Below, in pieces: positions 34,127-46,965 of a stretch of DNA of 64,000 nucleotides. Within the stretch, counting starts at the first letter, position 1, and the number at the start of each line of letters is the position of its first letter. The notes under the pieces were generated by a model that was given only the letters and a program-made list of their open reading frames with translations, did not search any database and was not told where the DNA came from. The stretch comes from Artemia franciscana (taxonomy: Eukaryota; Arthropoda; Branchiopoda; Anostraca; Artemiidae): assembly GCF_032884065.1 (NCBI RefSeq), contig NC_088881.1:7527047-7591046 (forward strand), given 5' to 3'. The translations under genes were made by a program, and so were the position numbers.

Positions 34127-34620
34127 TGTTGAGCCACTTCTGTTGTCACTTCTTACTAACAGTTCATTACCACGAACTGTTTGATTCTTTTAAGTTATTA
34201 TATAGAAAAAACAAGTTTTTTGAAATGAAAGTAAGGAGCGACATTAAAACTTAAAACGAACAGAAATTACTCCGTATATGAAAGGGGCTTTTCCTCCTCG
34301 ACACCCCGCTCCTTACGCTAAAGTTTTTTATTGTTTTAAAAAGTTGCGTTGCGAGAAAGAATCAAATTTTAGCGCAAGGAGCGGGGTGCTGAGGAGGAAA
34401 AGCCCCTTACATATACGAAGTAATTTCTGTTCGTTTTAAGTTTGAATGTCGCTCCTTACTATTGAGCCGGGTCGCTCCTTTCTACAGTTCGTTTTCACAA
34501 ACTGTTTGATTTCCTTTATCGCCTTAATCACTTTATCACTTTAAGTTATTTCCTTTATTCTTTTTATCATCTTCCGTGGTGATAAAAAACGTTACCTATT
34601 TTCGTATTTTTTTCTTAAAA
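34127..34620. repeat. Tandem duplicate of R1d end plus second FB element
   Basis: GCTGTTGAGCCACTTCTGTT to the FB recurs 316 bp after 33810. The second FB (34230-34460) is more complete, with AAGTAAGGAGCGACATTAAA and its complement at the other end. It is followed by CCGGGTCGCTCCTTTCTACA and a decayed R1 palindrome. Confidence 0.75.
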
Positions 34621-35270
34621 TTTGATTGGACGTGTATTTTTCTTTTTTTTCGGGGGGGGGGGGGTCTTTAGCGGTCTCTTAGATGCAGTTTACTTTATAG
34701 TGTTTAAGTTTAAATTGTTTGTAGGTAGTGCTCATGTGTTGTAGGTAGAATTTATTATTATTTATACTATTGCAGTACATTTAAGTTATTCGTTTAGATA
34801 CCTTTTAAATATGGATTGTAATTTTTTGTGTTGAAGGGTTTGACTTTTTTTTTATATACGAGACGGAGGTGTTTGTTTGTGGCATTAAAATTTCACCCAT
34901 GGGGTTTAATTTTTAAGCTTTAACATTAAAGTTTCCTTTTGTCAGGGTTCTAGTCTTTTTACGTTGCTTTGGTTGTCTTCTCTCAGTTTTATTCAGTTTT
35001 CTCTTAGTTTATATTTAAGGGGATCAAAGTTTTGAATTGTATTTGGATTGATATTTTTTCGTGTTTTCTGTCTGAGGTGTTAAAATTCTTATATGATGTT
35101 TAAGTTATTTTTTATGGGTTTATAGTTTCGCATTAAGGTTCGTTTAAACTTTTAGTATGTCTTCCTATGCGATTTTTAGTTTCAACGTTAAAAATATAGT
35201 ATTCAATTAATTCTGACCTAAGGAATTTTATTTAAAATTTTTGTTTCTATTTGTTGTCATATATCTTTTA
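34621..35270. other. AT-rich spacer
   Basis: This has a partial SAT130-like start (poly-G at about 34660, then CTTAGATGCAGTTTACTTTA), TATACGAGACGGAGGTGTTT and TTACGTTGCTTTGGTTGTCT. It is shared with 45180-45840 and 54060-54740. No gene. Confidence 0.55.
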
Positions 35271-36314
35271 TAATTTTATATCTTTTATAAATCTTTTATA
35301 AAAAAAAAATACGACCAAAGTCCAAAATTTAACCGACAAATATCAACCATAATAAATTCGATTCCTAAGAACGATAAAAAGATATTCCCTCAAAGGTGAT
35401 TTCTTATGTTTAGTCCCTAAACGAAGAATTTTACATAACTATTTAATAGCACATATGATGCTCTCATCTATCCACTCAATTAAACATTATTCACTGCCAA
35501 TCACTCGTCAGAAACATTCATTCGGCAAATTTTTATTGACACATCCACACTAAGGGCAAAAGTAGTGGTAATCTGCCAGCCTAGATTTTCCCCAAAAATT
35601 CCTTCTGTCATCTAAATCAAAACTATCCCTTCTTACCAACAATAAATTCTTCAAATCCTCTACATTCAACCCAAATTAAAAAAAAATCTTCCCTCTGACA
35701 CTCTTTATCTTGGGTGTAAAATTGATAAAAATGGATTTATTTTCCATTTAGGGTTCGCGAGACCATCCATACTGATACGCTTTCTTCCATTGGGCCTTTT
35801 CCTTCGTTCATTATCTCCGAAAGGCCACAACGGTCGAAAATTATCTTAGTCTAGTTTGGCCCTGGATCATGTCCTTCAAACTCTACAAATAGGCTGACTT
35901 AAGAAGCCGAAGTAAAGTAGCTTTAATAATTAGGTAGCTTAATTATTTTCTCCCTAAATTTCACCATTATAACCAATCTAACGCTCTTGAAAGGGAAAAG
36001 CCCGAAAGCTTCTTTCAGTTCCACTGAACTAAATGAATCTTTCAAGCCTAAAATTGTCTTAGAATATCCTACCTGAACTACTTCTAACTTAGCTTAACTA
36101 GGTGACAACCCGGACCCATGATTTAGACTAGTAGCTAATTTTGTCTGTAACACTTTTCCCTGGATCCCCATGTCAGCTAGCTGACCTAAATTACTTCTCA
36201 AGATCTCAAATATTAACTAACCTGTTACCCCTATTACATATCATTCAACATTTTAGAAAATCATTGAAATTTCTGTGTGTAGGACTTGTGCATTTTTGCG
36301 GTATTGGAACATTT
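35271..36314. repeat. R4 segment, long form
   Basis: This has TTCCTAAGAACGATAAAAAG and TTCCCTATG-like words, then a less AT-rich part to CTGTTACCCCTATTACATAT. On the minus strand, 35750-36175 gives a frame with a few stops and runs such as GLKDSFSSVELKEAFGLFPF. I do not recognise the protein; it could be a decayed coding relic. Long copies: 45840-46950, 54740-55830. Confidence 0.55.
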
Positions 36315-36479
36315 TTTATGGATGTCGTAATTGTTTCTGGGTTTTAATTATTTTTTTGGTTTTTCTTCTTTTTTTTGGTTGAGGGGATCTAAGCGGTTTC
36401 TTAAATGCGGTTTAAATTTAAATATAAATTTTAATTTTAAATTTAATTTTGATTTTTAATTTTATAGAGCTTGTGTATT

Positions 36480-37045
36480 TTTTAGGTATTGGAACGTTTT
36501 TAGTGAATTTTATTTATTGTTTTAGGTTTTTTAGTTGTTTTTTTTTTGGGGGGGGGGTAACTAGTTTCTTAGATTTGGTTTACTCTTAAACGCTATTTAT
36601 TTTTATATTGTTTTATTTTTTAGGCAGTAGAATATTTTTAATATGTTTTTTTTATTGTTTTTAGGTTTTAATTTATTTTTTTTGGGAAGGGGGGAACGCT
36701 TAACCAGTCTCTTAGCTTTGTTTTACTTTTAGATGTTACCTATTTTTATATTTTTTTTCTAGTTTTTAGGTATTGAAACATTTCGATATATTTTTTTTTC
36801 TGGTTGTTTTTTGGTTATAATTTTTTTGGGAAGGTGGAAGGCTTAACCAGATTCTTAGATATGGTTTACTTTGAGACGTCACCTATTTTTTTTTTTTCAG
36901 TTTTTAGGTATTGGAACATTTCTATAGATTTTTGTTTTGTTTTTAGGTTTTAACTTTTTTTGAGAAGGGGAAAGGCTTAACCAGTTTCTTAGATATGGTT
37001 TTCTTTTAGACTTCACCTATTATTATATTTTTATTGTTTTTATTG
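36480..37045 (+). repeat. SAT130 tandem array in D1 right
   Basis: Same monomers and junction (GGGCGTGTTATGACTCAG) as 26060-26640. Confidence 0.8.
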
Positions 37046-37914
37046 GGCGTGTTATGACTCAGTTCATATTCCCCCTTCAAAATTTCATTAAAGTTTCACC
37101 TTCATGCCCTTAGGAATAGTTGTAGTACTAGTCACAGTAGTAGTAGTGATAATACCAGTATTACCAGTTATAATACATCCATGATCTTTCTTCTGACACG
37201 TAACTTTCATCTGGCTACTACCAGTAATAAAATGTAATAGCGGCATTACTACTAGCAGCAGTAGTATTAACCAATTGGTCAATTGAAAATCCCTCCCATC
37301 AAGTCCTGAAAGTTTGAATTTAATACAATTAGCCATTGCTATGACATTGCTGATATGTCCTTTTGATAACTTGCATGTTCTTATATTTCTTGAAATTTTC
37401 ATCTCAATGTTCGTAGCCCTACAAGTAGTTGTAATTGAAGTAGTGGCAGCAACAGTAAATGTAGCAGTAACATTAGCATTAGCAGTAGCGTTCACATATT
37501 TCCTTTTGGTATGATGATCTTCCGCTTTTACCTATTCTCGGAAAGTTTCAACTTAATACCCGAATTAATTCTTAAGATATGCTATTTTTACAATGTGCAT
37601 GCACATAGCGTCTGTTGATTTAGTTCAAATTCCCCTTAATAATGTAAATTGAGTAGGGTAGTAATAGTAGGGATGGTAGTTGTAATAACATCGATAGCCT
37701 GAAAATAGTGACTTTTCAATCATCTTCTTTATCATTTCCTGAATTTTCCAGATTAATATACACAGTTATTCCTGTTTTGTACCCTTTTGACAATCCTTAT
37801 ATATAAACGTGTTTTGATTTAGTTCAACACTCCCCAGAACATTCTCTGAAAGGCTCAACTGAATACCCTTTGTCTTATTGTAGTCCATACATGTATACTT
37901 TTCTCAGTAATTAA

Positions 37915-38325
37915 AAAATAAACAAGTTTTTCTAACTGAAAGTAATGAGCGAAATTAGAGCTTAAACGAAAATTAATTATTCCGTTTATGAAAGGGGCTG
38001 TCCTCTCCTCAACGCCCCACTCTTTACGCCAAAGTTTGACTCTTTCAAACAACTCTACTTTATAAGACAATTAAAAACTTAAGCGTAAAGAGTAGGGCGT
38101 TGAGGATTCTGTCCCACTTCTTTAAGATCTTTTTTTTTTCCAAAACACTGTTTGTTTAATAAGAATAATAACAAGTTTTTTTTAAGTACTCAAAAATATT
38201 CGAATCAAGAATTAGGTGTTGAGGAGGAGCAACCTCCCTCATATATGTAAAAATTTCTGATAGTTTTAAGTATTAATGTTGCTCCTTATTTTGAGTTGAA
38301 AAAACTTGTTATTTTCATTTAATAA
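37915..38325. repeat. Diverged FB element in D1 right
   Basis: Same structure as 27515-27925: a left arm, an inner mirror and a separate right arm. Confidence 0.65.
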
Positions 38326-39158
38326 TATATTGGATTGAACATTTCTTTTGTTGGGCTCTAGTCTGTTTATGTTGTTTTAGCTGTTTTCTCTAGGGTTTTA
38401 GTTTATATTTAAGGGGTCAAAATTTTCAATGTATTAGGTTTGAGTTTTATGCTTTTTATGTGAGGTTCGAGTTCATATATGATGTTTAAACTATTGTTTG
38501 TGGGCTTATGGTTTCACATTAAATTTCGTTTTTAGTTTTGGTATTAGTGGTTTTTGCTGCTTTGCGTGTGTTCATTTGTTAGATTTGTGTTTTTGCATTC
38601 ACATTTTTTTTGTATTTCGGTTTAGTTTTTGAATTTACATTTAATGTTGTACTAGTATTTAAAGTTTCGTCTCTAGGGTTTGAATTGTGTGCTTTGTGTT
38701 TAACTTTCAGTTTTAGGAGGTATTCGATTGTGTGCGATATTTTTTTGATTTTGTATGTTTAAATATAAAATGATTTGTATGTTTATGATTTTTATGTTTT
38801 TCATTTTTTATGTATTTCTAATTTCTAAGTATTTAATTTTAATTTAATTTTTATTTATTTTTTATGTATTTAATATGTTTATGATTTTTATGTATTTAAA
38901 TGTTTATGATTTTGTATGTTTTAATTAAAATTTTAAAATAGCCATTTTGTCCAGCATAGTTGAAAGATCGATGATATATGTCTTTGGAAGTATCATGGCC
39001 CCCCTCAAACCCCGTGGGGAAAGGTCTTTAAGTTACAAAATTCGTCAATTGTTTACGTATAGTATTTTTTTTTTATTTTGAAGTATGCCTACATTTTTCG
39101 GTGGAGGTTTTACTGTAGAGGTTTTAAGCTCCTATCTGAAAAAATGTGGAATTTGTAT

Positions 39159-40335
39159 TTTTCAAACAGTTCGTGGTACCGAACTGTAAGTAAGGAGTGC
39201 CCCAGCTTAATAGAAACTGAGACTCTAAAGATGAAGTTTTGGTTCCAGTAGATATTTAAAAAGGCTCGAATCCTTATGCTGATTTTAAATATGTAAATTT
39301 GATTAAGTTTAGTCTTACCCAACAAAGGTCGCAAGTCTGAAAAAATTTGCTTGATTTTTAAAAACGCGGGAATACTCCTTTAATAGACATATAATCTTAA
39401 TGAAAATCACTCCATCAGATTCAGCCTATCAGAGAACCCTACTTTAGAGGTTTTAAGCTCCTATCTGAAAAAAATGTGGAATTTGTATTTTGTATTTTAA
39501 GAAAGGTTGCAAGTCTGAGAAAATTTGCCTGGTTTTTAAAAATGAGGGGATACCCCTTTAAAAGACATATAATGATTAATGAAAATCACACCGTCAAATT
39601 CAGCGTATCAGAGAACCCTATTATAGATGTTTCAAGCTAAATGTGGAATTTTGTATTGTTTGCCAGAAGAAAGATCACGGATGCGTTTTTATTTGTATCT
39701 ATTTTTCCCTACGGGTGATCGTATTGACCCAGCGGTCCTAGAATATTGTCAGAGGGCTCATTCAAATGAAAATTAAAAGTTCTAATAATATTTTTAAGTG
39801 AACAAAAATTGGAGGGCAATTAGGGCTCCACTTATGCCCCTTTTGTTTCTCAAAATGGTCAAATCAAAATTTTGAAATAGGCATTTTGTTCAGCATAGTT
39901 GAAAGATCGATGATATATGTCTTTGGAGATATCATGAACCCCCTCAAACCCCGTTGGAAAAGGTCTTTAAGTTGCAAAATTTTTCAATTGTTTACGTATA
40001 GCATTTTTTTTTTATTTGGAAGTATGCCTACATTTTTCGGGGGTACGGGAGTTTCTGCAGATGGATTTTCCACACGAGGATAATTTTTCATGGGGAGGGT
40101 AGTTTCCAGGTGGTAAATTTTTCCGAAGAAATTTTCCACTAGGAGAACTTGCCAGAATTCCTATACGAAATTCCTCTTATGGATTGCTTTCTCATTCCCG
40201 ATTCAATTTTGCAAGTGGAGATGTTAAGTATATTTTTCCGGGTTAAATTTTCTCAAGGATTGAATTATCTAGAGAATAAATCGGTGGGGAGGAGGTATTT
40301 ATCCATTGTAGTGTAGCCAAATTTCCTGGTATCAA
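39159..40335 (-). repeat. R1 repeat (reverse) in D1 right
   Basis: The counterpart of 28767-29936, with the same palindrome at its start (ACAGTTCGTGGTACCGAACT) and the same internal repetition, so the rearrangement predates the duplication. Confidence 0.7.
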
Positions 40336-42087
40336 ACAGTTCGTGGTAACGAACTGTAGTAAGGAGCGACCCGGCTCAATAGTAAACGAAACTCTAAAAA
40401 ACAGAATTTTGATGCTAAAATATATATCAAAAGAATCGTATTTTCATGCTGATTTTAAATATATAAATATTCATCAAATTTAGTCTTTGTCATCAAAAGT
40501 TACGAGCCTGAGAAAATTTGCTTTATTTTGGTAAATAGGGGGAAACACCCCCTAAAAGTCATAGAATCTTAACGAAAATCACACCATCGCATTCAACGTA
40601 TTAGAGAACCCTACAGCAAAAATATCAAGCTCCTATCTACAAAAATGTGGGATTTCGTATTTTTGCCAGAAGACAGATCACGGGTGCTTGTTAATTTGCT
40701 TTTTTTTTTTTTTTTTTTTTCTTCTTCCCAGGGGTCATCGTATCGACCAAGTGGTCATAGATTGTCGCAAGAGGGCTCTTTCTAACGAAAATTAAAAGTT
40801 CTAGTGCCCTTTTTCAGTGACCAAAAATATTGGAGGGCACCTAGGCCCCCTCCTACGCTCTTTTTTTCCAGAAGACAATGGATCAAAATTTTGAGATAGC
40901 CATTTTGTTTCGCATAGTCGAAAACCATAATAACTATGTCTTTGGGGGTGAATTACTCCCCCACAGTCGCTGGGGGAGGGGCTGCAAGTTACAAAGTTTG
41001 ATCAGTGTTTACATACAGTAATGGTTATTGGGAATTGTACAATCGTTTTCAGGGGGATTTTGTTGGTTTGGGAGTGGGGTTGAGGGGAGGGAGCTATGTG
41101 GGAGGAACTTTTCTTGGAGGAATATATATTGGGGGAAGAGAAATTCAATGAAAAGGGAGCGGGATTTTCTAGCATTGCTGTAAAAGAAACAATGAAAGAA
41201 TAAACATGAAAAAGTTTTTTTTCAATTGAAACTAAGGAGTAGCATTAAAACTTAAAAAGAACAGAGATTATTACGCATATGAGGGGTTCTAAAAATGATT
41301 TAGCATAAAGAGCGAGGTATTTAGGAGGAGATAAATACCTCGTTCTTTATGCTAAAGTATTTTTAGTAATTTCAACTATTTATTCCACGGCCTTTCTGAT
41401 TCAGGGTTATTCTTATAGAATAGGGACAAAACTTAAAATTTAGCATAAAGAGCGAGGTATTAACGAGGGAACAAACCCCCTCATATACATAATAAAAACA
41501 AAACAGAATAATAGTTTGTTACGTAAGTTATTTCTTAAGTTACGTATATTTTTTACTAATAAAAACGTTTGTTAAAAATTTAAAGTTCTAGTTGCCTTTT
41601 TAAGCAACCGAAAAATTGGAGGGCAACTAGGCCTCCTTCCCCACCCCTTATTTCTCAATATCGTCTGATCAAAACTAAGAGAAAGCCATTTAGCCAAAAA
41701 AAGAATTAATATGCAAATTTATTTTAATAATTTATGTGCGGAGAGCCAAAATCAAACATGCATTAATTCAAAAACGTTCAGAAATTAAATAAAAAAACTA
41801 GTTTTTTTTAACTGAAAGTAAGGAGCGACATTAAAACTTAAAACGAACAGAAATTACTCCGTATGTGAAATGGGTTGTCCCCTCCGCAATCCCTCGCTCT
41901 TTACGCTAAAGTTTGACTCTTTGCCACAATTCTACGTTTTAAAACAATTAAAAACTTTAACGTAAAGAGCGAGGGATTGCGGAGGGGACAACCCATTTCA
42001 CATACGGAGTAATTTCTGTTTGTTTTAAGTATTAATGTCGCTCCTTACTTTCAGTTAAAAAAAAATTGTTTTTTTTTTTATTTAATT
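40336..42087 (-). mobile_element. Full-length R1 composite element, reverse
   Basis: From the palindrome at 40336-40357 through the R1 body and a compact hairpin (41299-41323 with 41331-41356), then GTTACGTAAGTTATTTCTTA and AATTGGAGGGCAACTAGGCC, to a large FB hairpin at 41781-42087. This is 12037-13736 in reverse. The copies differ in FB arm sequence but not in architecture. Confidence 0.6.
41781..42087. repeat. FB fold-back element at the end of the reverse R1 composite
   Basis: The arms 41781-41912 and 41953-42087 pair almost fully. The stem GGTTGTCCCCTCCGCAATCC differs from the stem at 12132 (GCTGCTTCCTCATCAACGCC), yet each pairs with its own opposite arm. Confidence 0.85.
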
Positions 42088-42250
42088 ACGTAAAAAGCGA
42101 TCAGAAATTAAATAGAAAAACAAGTTTTTTCAATTTAGAGTAAGGAGCAACACTAAAACTTAAAACGAAATATATTATTACTTATCTCAGGGTGTTACTC
42201 CTCCTCAACACCTCGCTTTTAAGTTAAAGTTTGAATATTGTACAAATTTA
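42088..42250. repeat. FB-like fragment
   Basis: AGAAATTAAATAGAAAAACA and AGTAAGGAGCAACACTAAAA start a further FB arm that stops near 42235 without a partner. Confidence 0.6.
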
Positions 42251-43230
42251 TGTTTAAGGGGTCAAAGTTTTGCAATGTATTGAGTTTGAGTTTTTTAGAT
42301 TAAGTTTGGTTTAAATTAGGTTTCGTGTTTTTGCGTGTGAGGTTCGAAATCATACATAATGTTTGACTCTTTCAAACAACTCTTTCAAACTTTCAAACAA
42401 CTTTATAAGACAATTAACAACTTAAGTGTAAAGAGGTTATATAAACTCTAAAGTTAAAGTAAAGTTAGTTTATATTTAAGGGGTCAAAGTTTTCAATGTA
42501 TTAGGTTTGAGTTTTATGTTTTTTTATGTGACGTTCGAGTTCATATATGATGTTTAAACTATTGTTTGTGGCCTTATGGTTTCACATTAAGTTTCGTTTT
42601 AAATTTTTATTATTGGAGGTTTTTGTTTTTGTGTGTGTGGTGGCTAATGTTTTTCATTTGTTAGATATCTGTTTTTGCATTCACATTTTTGGTATTTCGA
42701 TTTAGTTTTTGTATTTAGCTTTAAAGTATTGCTAAATTTGGAGTTTTTCTAAAGCGTTTGAATTGTGAGTTTTGCATTTAACTTTCGGTATTAGGAATTA
42801 TTCGATTATGCGCGTTGATTTTAAGATTTTGTGTGTTTAATTTTTTCTGTTATGAGCTGAGATTTTCATCTGTTGTCAATTTTTGCACTTTGATTTAATT
42901 TTGTTGTGATGTTTTGTCATGTTTTAGTTTCCTTGATTGAGGCCTAGGACTCGGGTTTTTCTATTTGAAGTTTAGTTTGTTTTGGTTGGGTGGGGACCAT
43001 TGGGAATAAGATGGGTATCTCATAATTTTGATTCATGGTCATGGATTGTTAAAAAAAAATGCTAGAAAGGAAAGAAAGGAAAAAATATAAACATGTTATG
43101 GGTTTGTTTTTGCATTTGGTTAAAGCTTGCGTTTATTACATTTTTGTTTTATGGGATATTAAGTTGTTAAATTTAGATTTTAAGTTTTTTTAGTGTTTGA
43201 ATTTCTTGTCTATAGTGTTTAAATTGTGTT
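42251..43230 (+). repeat. R3 repeat unit, copy 6
   Basis: R3 landmarks including GCGTTTGAATTGTGAGTTTT and GATGGGTATCTCATAATTTT. A fragment of the FB spacer (TTTGACTCTTTCAAACAACT, 42362-42435) is embedded near its start. Confidence 0.75.
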
Positions 43231-43712
43231 TTTAGGTATTGGAATATTTCGATACATTTTTTGGTTGTCTTTAGTTTTTATTAACTTTTTTTTTGGGAAG
43301 GGGGATGGCTTAACCAGTTTCTTAGATATGGCTCACTTTTAGATATTACCCATTTTTATGGGTTTTTTTTTAGTTTTTAGGTATCGGAAGAATTCGATAG
43401 ATTTTTTTTTGGTTGTTTATTGGTTTTATTTTTTGTTTTGGAAAGGGGGAAGGCTTAACCAGTTTCTTAGATATGGTTTACTTTTAAATGCTAGTTATTT
43501 TTATGTTGTTTTATTTTTTAGGTAATGGAACATTTTTAATAGATTTTTTAGCTGTTTCTAGGTTTTTTTGGGAGGGGGGAGGAGGAAGAATTAACCATTT
43601 TCTTAGATATGGTTTACTTTTACACGCTACCTATTGTTATGTTTTTTAGTTTTAGGGATTGGAACATTTTGATAGATTTTTGTTTTTGTTTTTAGGTTTT
43701 AATTTTTTCTAA
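43231..43712 (+). repeat. SAT130 tandem array
   Basis: About four monomers. It ends by a direct jump from GTTTTTAGGTTTTAATTTTT into TCTAAAGTTTTTCTAAAGCG of R3. Confidence 0.8.
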
Positions 43713-44569
43713 AGTTTTTCTAAAGCGTTTGAACTGTGTGTTTTGCATTTAACTTTCGGCATTAGGAGGTATTCGATTGTGCGCGTTGGTCTTAAGATTT
43801 TGTGTGTTTTAAATGTTCTGTGATGAGCTGAAATTCTTATATATTGTCAATATTTGAACTTAGATTTAATTTTGTTGTTATTAGTGCATAACATATAGTG
43901 TTTGTCAGGTTTTAGTTTCCTTCATTGAGGCCTAGGGTTCGGGTTTTTATATTTGAAGTTTACTCTGTTTTCGTGGAGTGGGGACCTTTGTTAGTAAGAT
44001 GGCTATCTCAAAATTTTGATTCATGGTCATGGATTGTTAAAAAAAATTCTAGAAAGAAAAGAAAGGAAAAAACATAAACGTGTTTTGGGTTTGTTTTTGA
44101 ATTTGATTAAAGCTTGCATTTATTGTATTTTTGATTTATGGGATGATAATTTTTTTAATTTGGATTTTTAGTTTTTTTAGTGTTTGAAGTTCTTGTGTAT
44201 ATTGTTTAAATTGTGTTTTACATTTAAATTTCTATACTAGAAAAGTTTTGTTTGTTTATATTTGTTTTCAGCTTTTGTATATGGCTTAACTTTTTATTGT
44301 AATTTGCTGAAATTTTTATGTGGAAGTAATGGGTTTTGGGGTGTAGAATTTTTTTTTCAATATCTGGTTTTAATTTCTTTGATTGGGGTTTGGAGATTTT
44401 GTTTGGTATTATAAAATTAAAATCTTCTTTTTACATCTGTTCTTTTATGATGGCGGTGGAGATGAGTATGTCATTACAATGGAGTCTAAGTTTTCTTGGA
44501 AAGTTTTTAATCCTCGGTGAATACAAAATAGCTTCTAGTGGGAGGATATTAGGGGGTTGGGTCTAATGG
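43713..44569 (+). repeat. R3 repeat unit, copy 7, with 3' extension
   Basis: Close to 15260-16112 (ATTGAGGCCTAGGGTTCGGG, CATTACAATGGAGTCTAAGT). It opens the third version of the larger unit also seen at 15100 and 52550. Confidence 0.75.
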
Positions 44570-45061
44570 TAAGAGGTGGAGGGGCTACCGATGCACAACA
44601 ATCAAATGGTGGCCCTGTTCTCACAATTCTCACTGCCCAACTGGCAGTGCATTCAGCAGATAATGAATCAAATATACGCTCTTTTCTCATTTGTATAAAC
44701 ACGCATCCGTTATCATTCTTTTGGCAAAAAATAAAAATCCACATTTTTGGAGACATGAGCTTGAAACTTTTAAAGTAGAGTACTCTGATATGCTGAATCT
44801 GTGATTTTTATTAAGATTCTGTGAATTTTAGGGGCTGTTTTTCCCGTTTATTAAACATAAGAAAAATTTGCTCAGGTTCGTAACTTTTGACGAGTAAGAC
44901 TAAACTTGATGAAACTTGTATATTTGAAATCAGCATAAAAATACAATTCTTTTCTTTTGATTTATCTATTGGTATCAAATTTTCGTTTTTTGGAGTTTCG
45001 GTTGCTGTTGAGACACTTCTGTTGTCACTTCTTACTAACAGTTCATTACCACGAACTGTTT
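44570..45061 (+). repeat. R1d repeat, forward
   Basis: GGTGGAGGGGCTACCGATGC to the palindrome at 45039-45061. The small frames on both strands at 44535-44778 are repeat shadows. Confidence 0.75.
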
Positions 45062-45839
45062 GATTCTTTTAAGTTATTTCCTTTATCACCTTAATCATTT
45101 TATCACTTTAAGTTATTTCCTTTATTCTTTTTATCATCTTCCGTGGTGATAAAAAACGTAACCTATTTTTGTGTTTTTTTTCTTAAAATTTGGTTGGACG
45201 TGTATTTTTCTTTTTTTTTTTTGGGGGGGGGGCTTTAGCGGTCTCTTAGATGCAGTTTACTTTATAGTGTTTAAGTTCAAATTGTTTGTAGGTAGTGTTT
45301 ATGTTTTGTAGGTAGAATTTATTATTATTTATACTATTGCAGTACATTTAAGTTATTTGTTTAGATACCTTTTAAATGTGGATTGTAATTTTTTGTATTA
45401 AGCGTTTGACTTTTTTTTTGTATACGAGACGGAGGTGTTTGTTTGTGGCATTAAAATTTCACCCATGGGGTTTATTTTTTAAACTTTTTGTTTTGATTTT
45501 TATACATAAAATTGAAGTTTCCTTTTTTCAGGGTTCTAGTATTTTTACGTTGCTTTGGTTGTCTTCTCTCAGTTTTAGTTTATATTTAAGGGGATCAAAG
45601 TTTTGAACTGTATTTGGATTGATATTTTTTCGTGTTTTCTGTCTGAGGTGTTAAAATTCTTATATGATGTTTAAGTTATTTTTTAATGGTTTATAGTTTC
45701 GCATTAAGGTTCGTTTAAACTTTTAGTATGTCTTCCTATGCGATTTTTAGTTTCAACGTTAAAAATATAGTATTCAATGATATCTGACCTAGGGAATTTT
45801 ATTTAAAATTTTTGTTTCTATATGTTGTTATATATATTT
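45062..45839. other. AT-rich spacer
   Basis: As 34550-35230 and 53960-54740, including TATACGAGACGGAGGTGTTT. The 76-codon frame here recurs at 54274 only because the block is duplicated. Confidence 0.55.
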
Positions 45840-46965
45840 TATATTGTTTATAGATAAGATAAGATTTGTTGCAAAAAACCTGCGAGCTATAACAACACAA
45901 AATAAGGCCTACAAACAAAGCTCTAGGAACAAAATACAAATTTAAATGATGTTACCCTCACCCTCTCCAAAAATACCACCAAAGTCCAAAATTTAACCGA
46001 CAAATATCAACCATAATAAATCCGATTCCTAAGAACGATAACAAGGTATTCCCTCAAAGGTGATTCCCTATGTTTAGTCCCTAAACGAAGAATTTTACAT
46101 AACTATTTAATAGCACATATGATGCTCTCATCTATCCACTCAAATAAAAATGATTCACTGCCAATCACTCGTCAGAAACATTCATTTTGCGAATTTTCAT
46201 TCACACATTCACACTAAGGGCAAAAGTAGTGGTAATCCGCCAGCCTAGATTTTCCCCAAAAATTCCTTCTGTCATCTAAATCAAAATTATCCCTTCTTAC
46301 CAACAATAAATTCTTCAAATCCTCTCCATTCAAACCAAATTAAAAAAAAAATCTTCCCTCCAAAACTCTTAATCTTGGGAGTAAAACCTCAAAAATTTAG
46401 ATTGATTTTTATCAGCCTTTCACTCATGGATTTACTGATACGCTGATACATACTGATACGCTTTCATCCATTGGGCCTTTTCCTTCGTTCCTTATCTCCG
46501 AAAGGCCACAACGGTCCAAAATTGTCTTAGTCTATTTTGGCCCTGAATCATGTCCTTCAAACTCTACAAATAGGCTGACTTAACAAGCCGAAGTAAAGTA
46601 GCTTTAATAATTAGGTACCTTAATTATTTTCTCCCTAAATTTCACCATTATAACCAATCTAACACTCTTGAAAGGGAAAAGCCCGAAATCTTCTTTCAGT
46701 TCCACTGAACTAAATGAATCCTTCAACCCTAAAATTGTTTTAAAATATCTTACCTGAACTACTTCTAACTTAGCTTAACTTGGAGACAACCCGGACCCAT
46801 AATTTAGACTAGAAGCTAATTTTTTCTGAAACATGTCAGCTAGATCCCCATGATCCCTGGATCCCCATGTCAGCTAGCTGACCTAAATTGCTTATCAAAA
46901 TCTCATTTATTAACTAACCTGCTACCCCTATTACATATCTTTTAAAATTTTAGGAAATCACTGAA
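45840..46965. repeat. R4 segment, long form
   Basis: Matches 54740-55845 with few changes, plus a 30-base local duplication around GATCCCCATG (46847-46873). The minus-strand relic described at 35271 is also present, with GLKDSFSSVELKEDFGLFPF. Confidence 0.6.

Larger units (their letters stand above)
36315..41375. repeat. Segmental duplication D1, right copy
   Basis: The counterpart of 25895-30980, with the same order of SAT130 (36480-37045), trinucleotide segment (37045-37515), FB (37915-38325), R3 piece (38330-38760) and R1 pieces (38935-41200). Differences are mostly single bases and run lengths. Here the flanks continue smoothly into R4 on the left and the rest of the R1 composite on the right, so this looks the more original context. 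Confidence 0.85.

Noticed and set aside
37088..37495. 135-codon minus-strand frame with Thr-rich ends and a hydrophobic segment
   Set aside because: Three of the four copies of this trinucleotide segment have TGA at the same codon (AGTATATGAACATGC or AGTATTTGAACATGC). It is open here by a single change, so chance is the better explanation.
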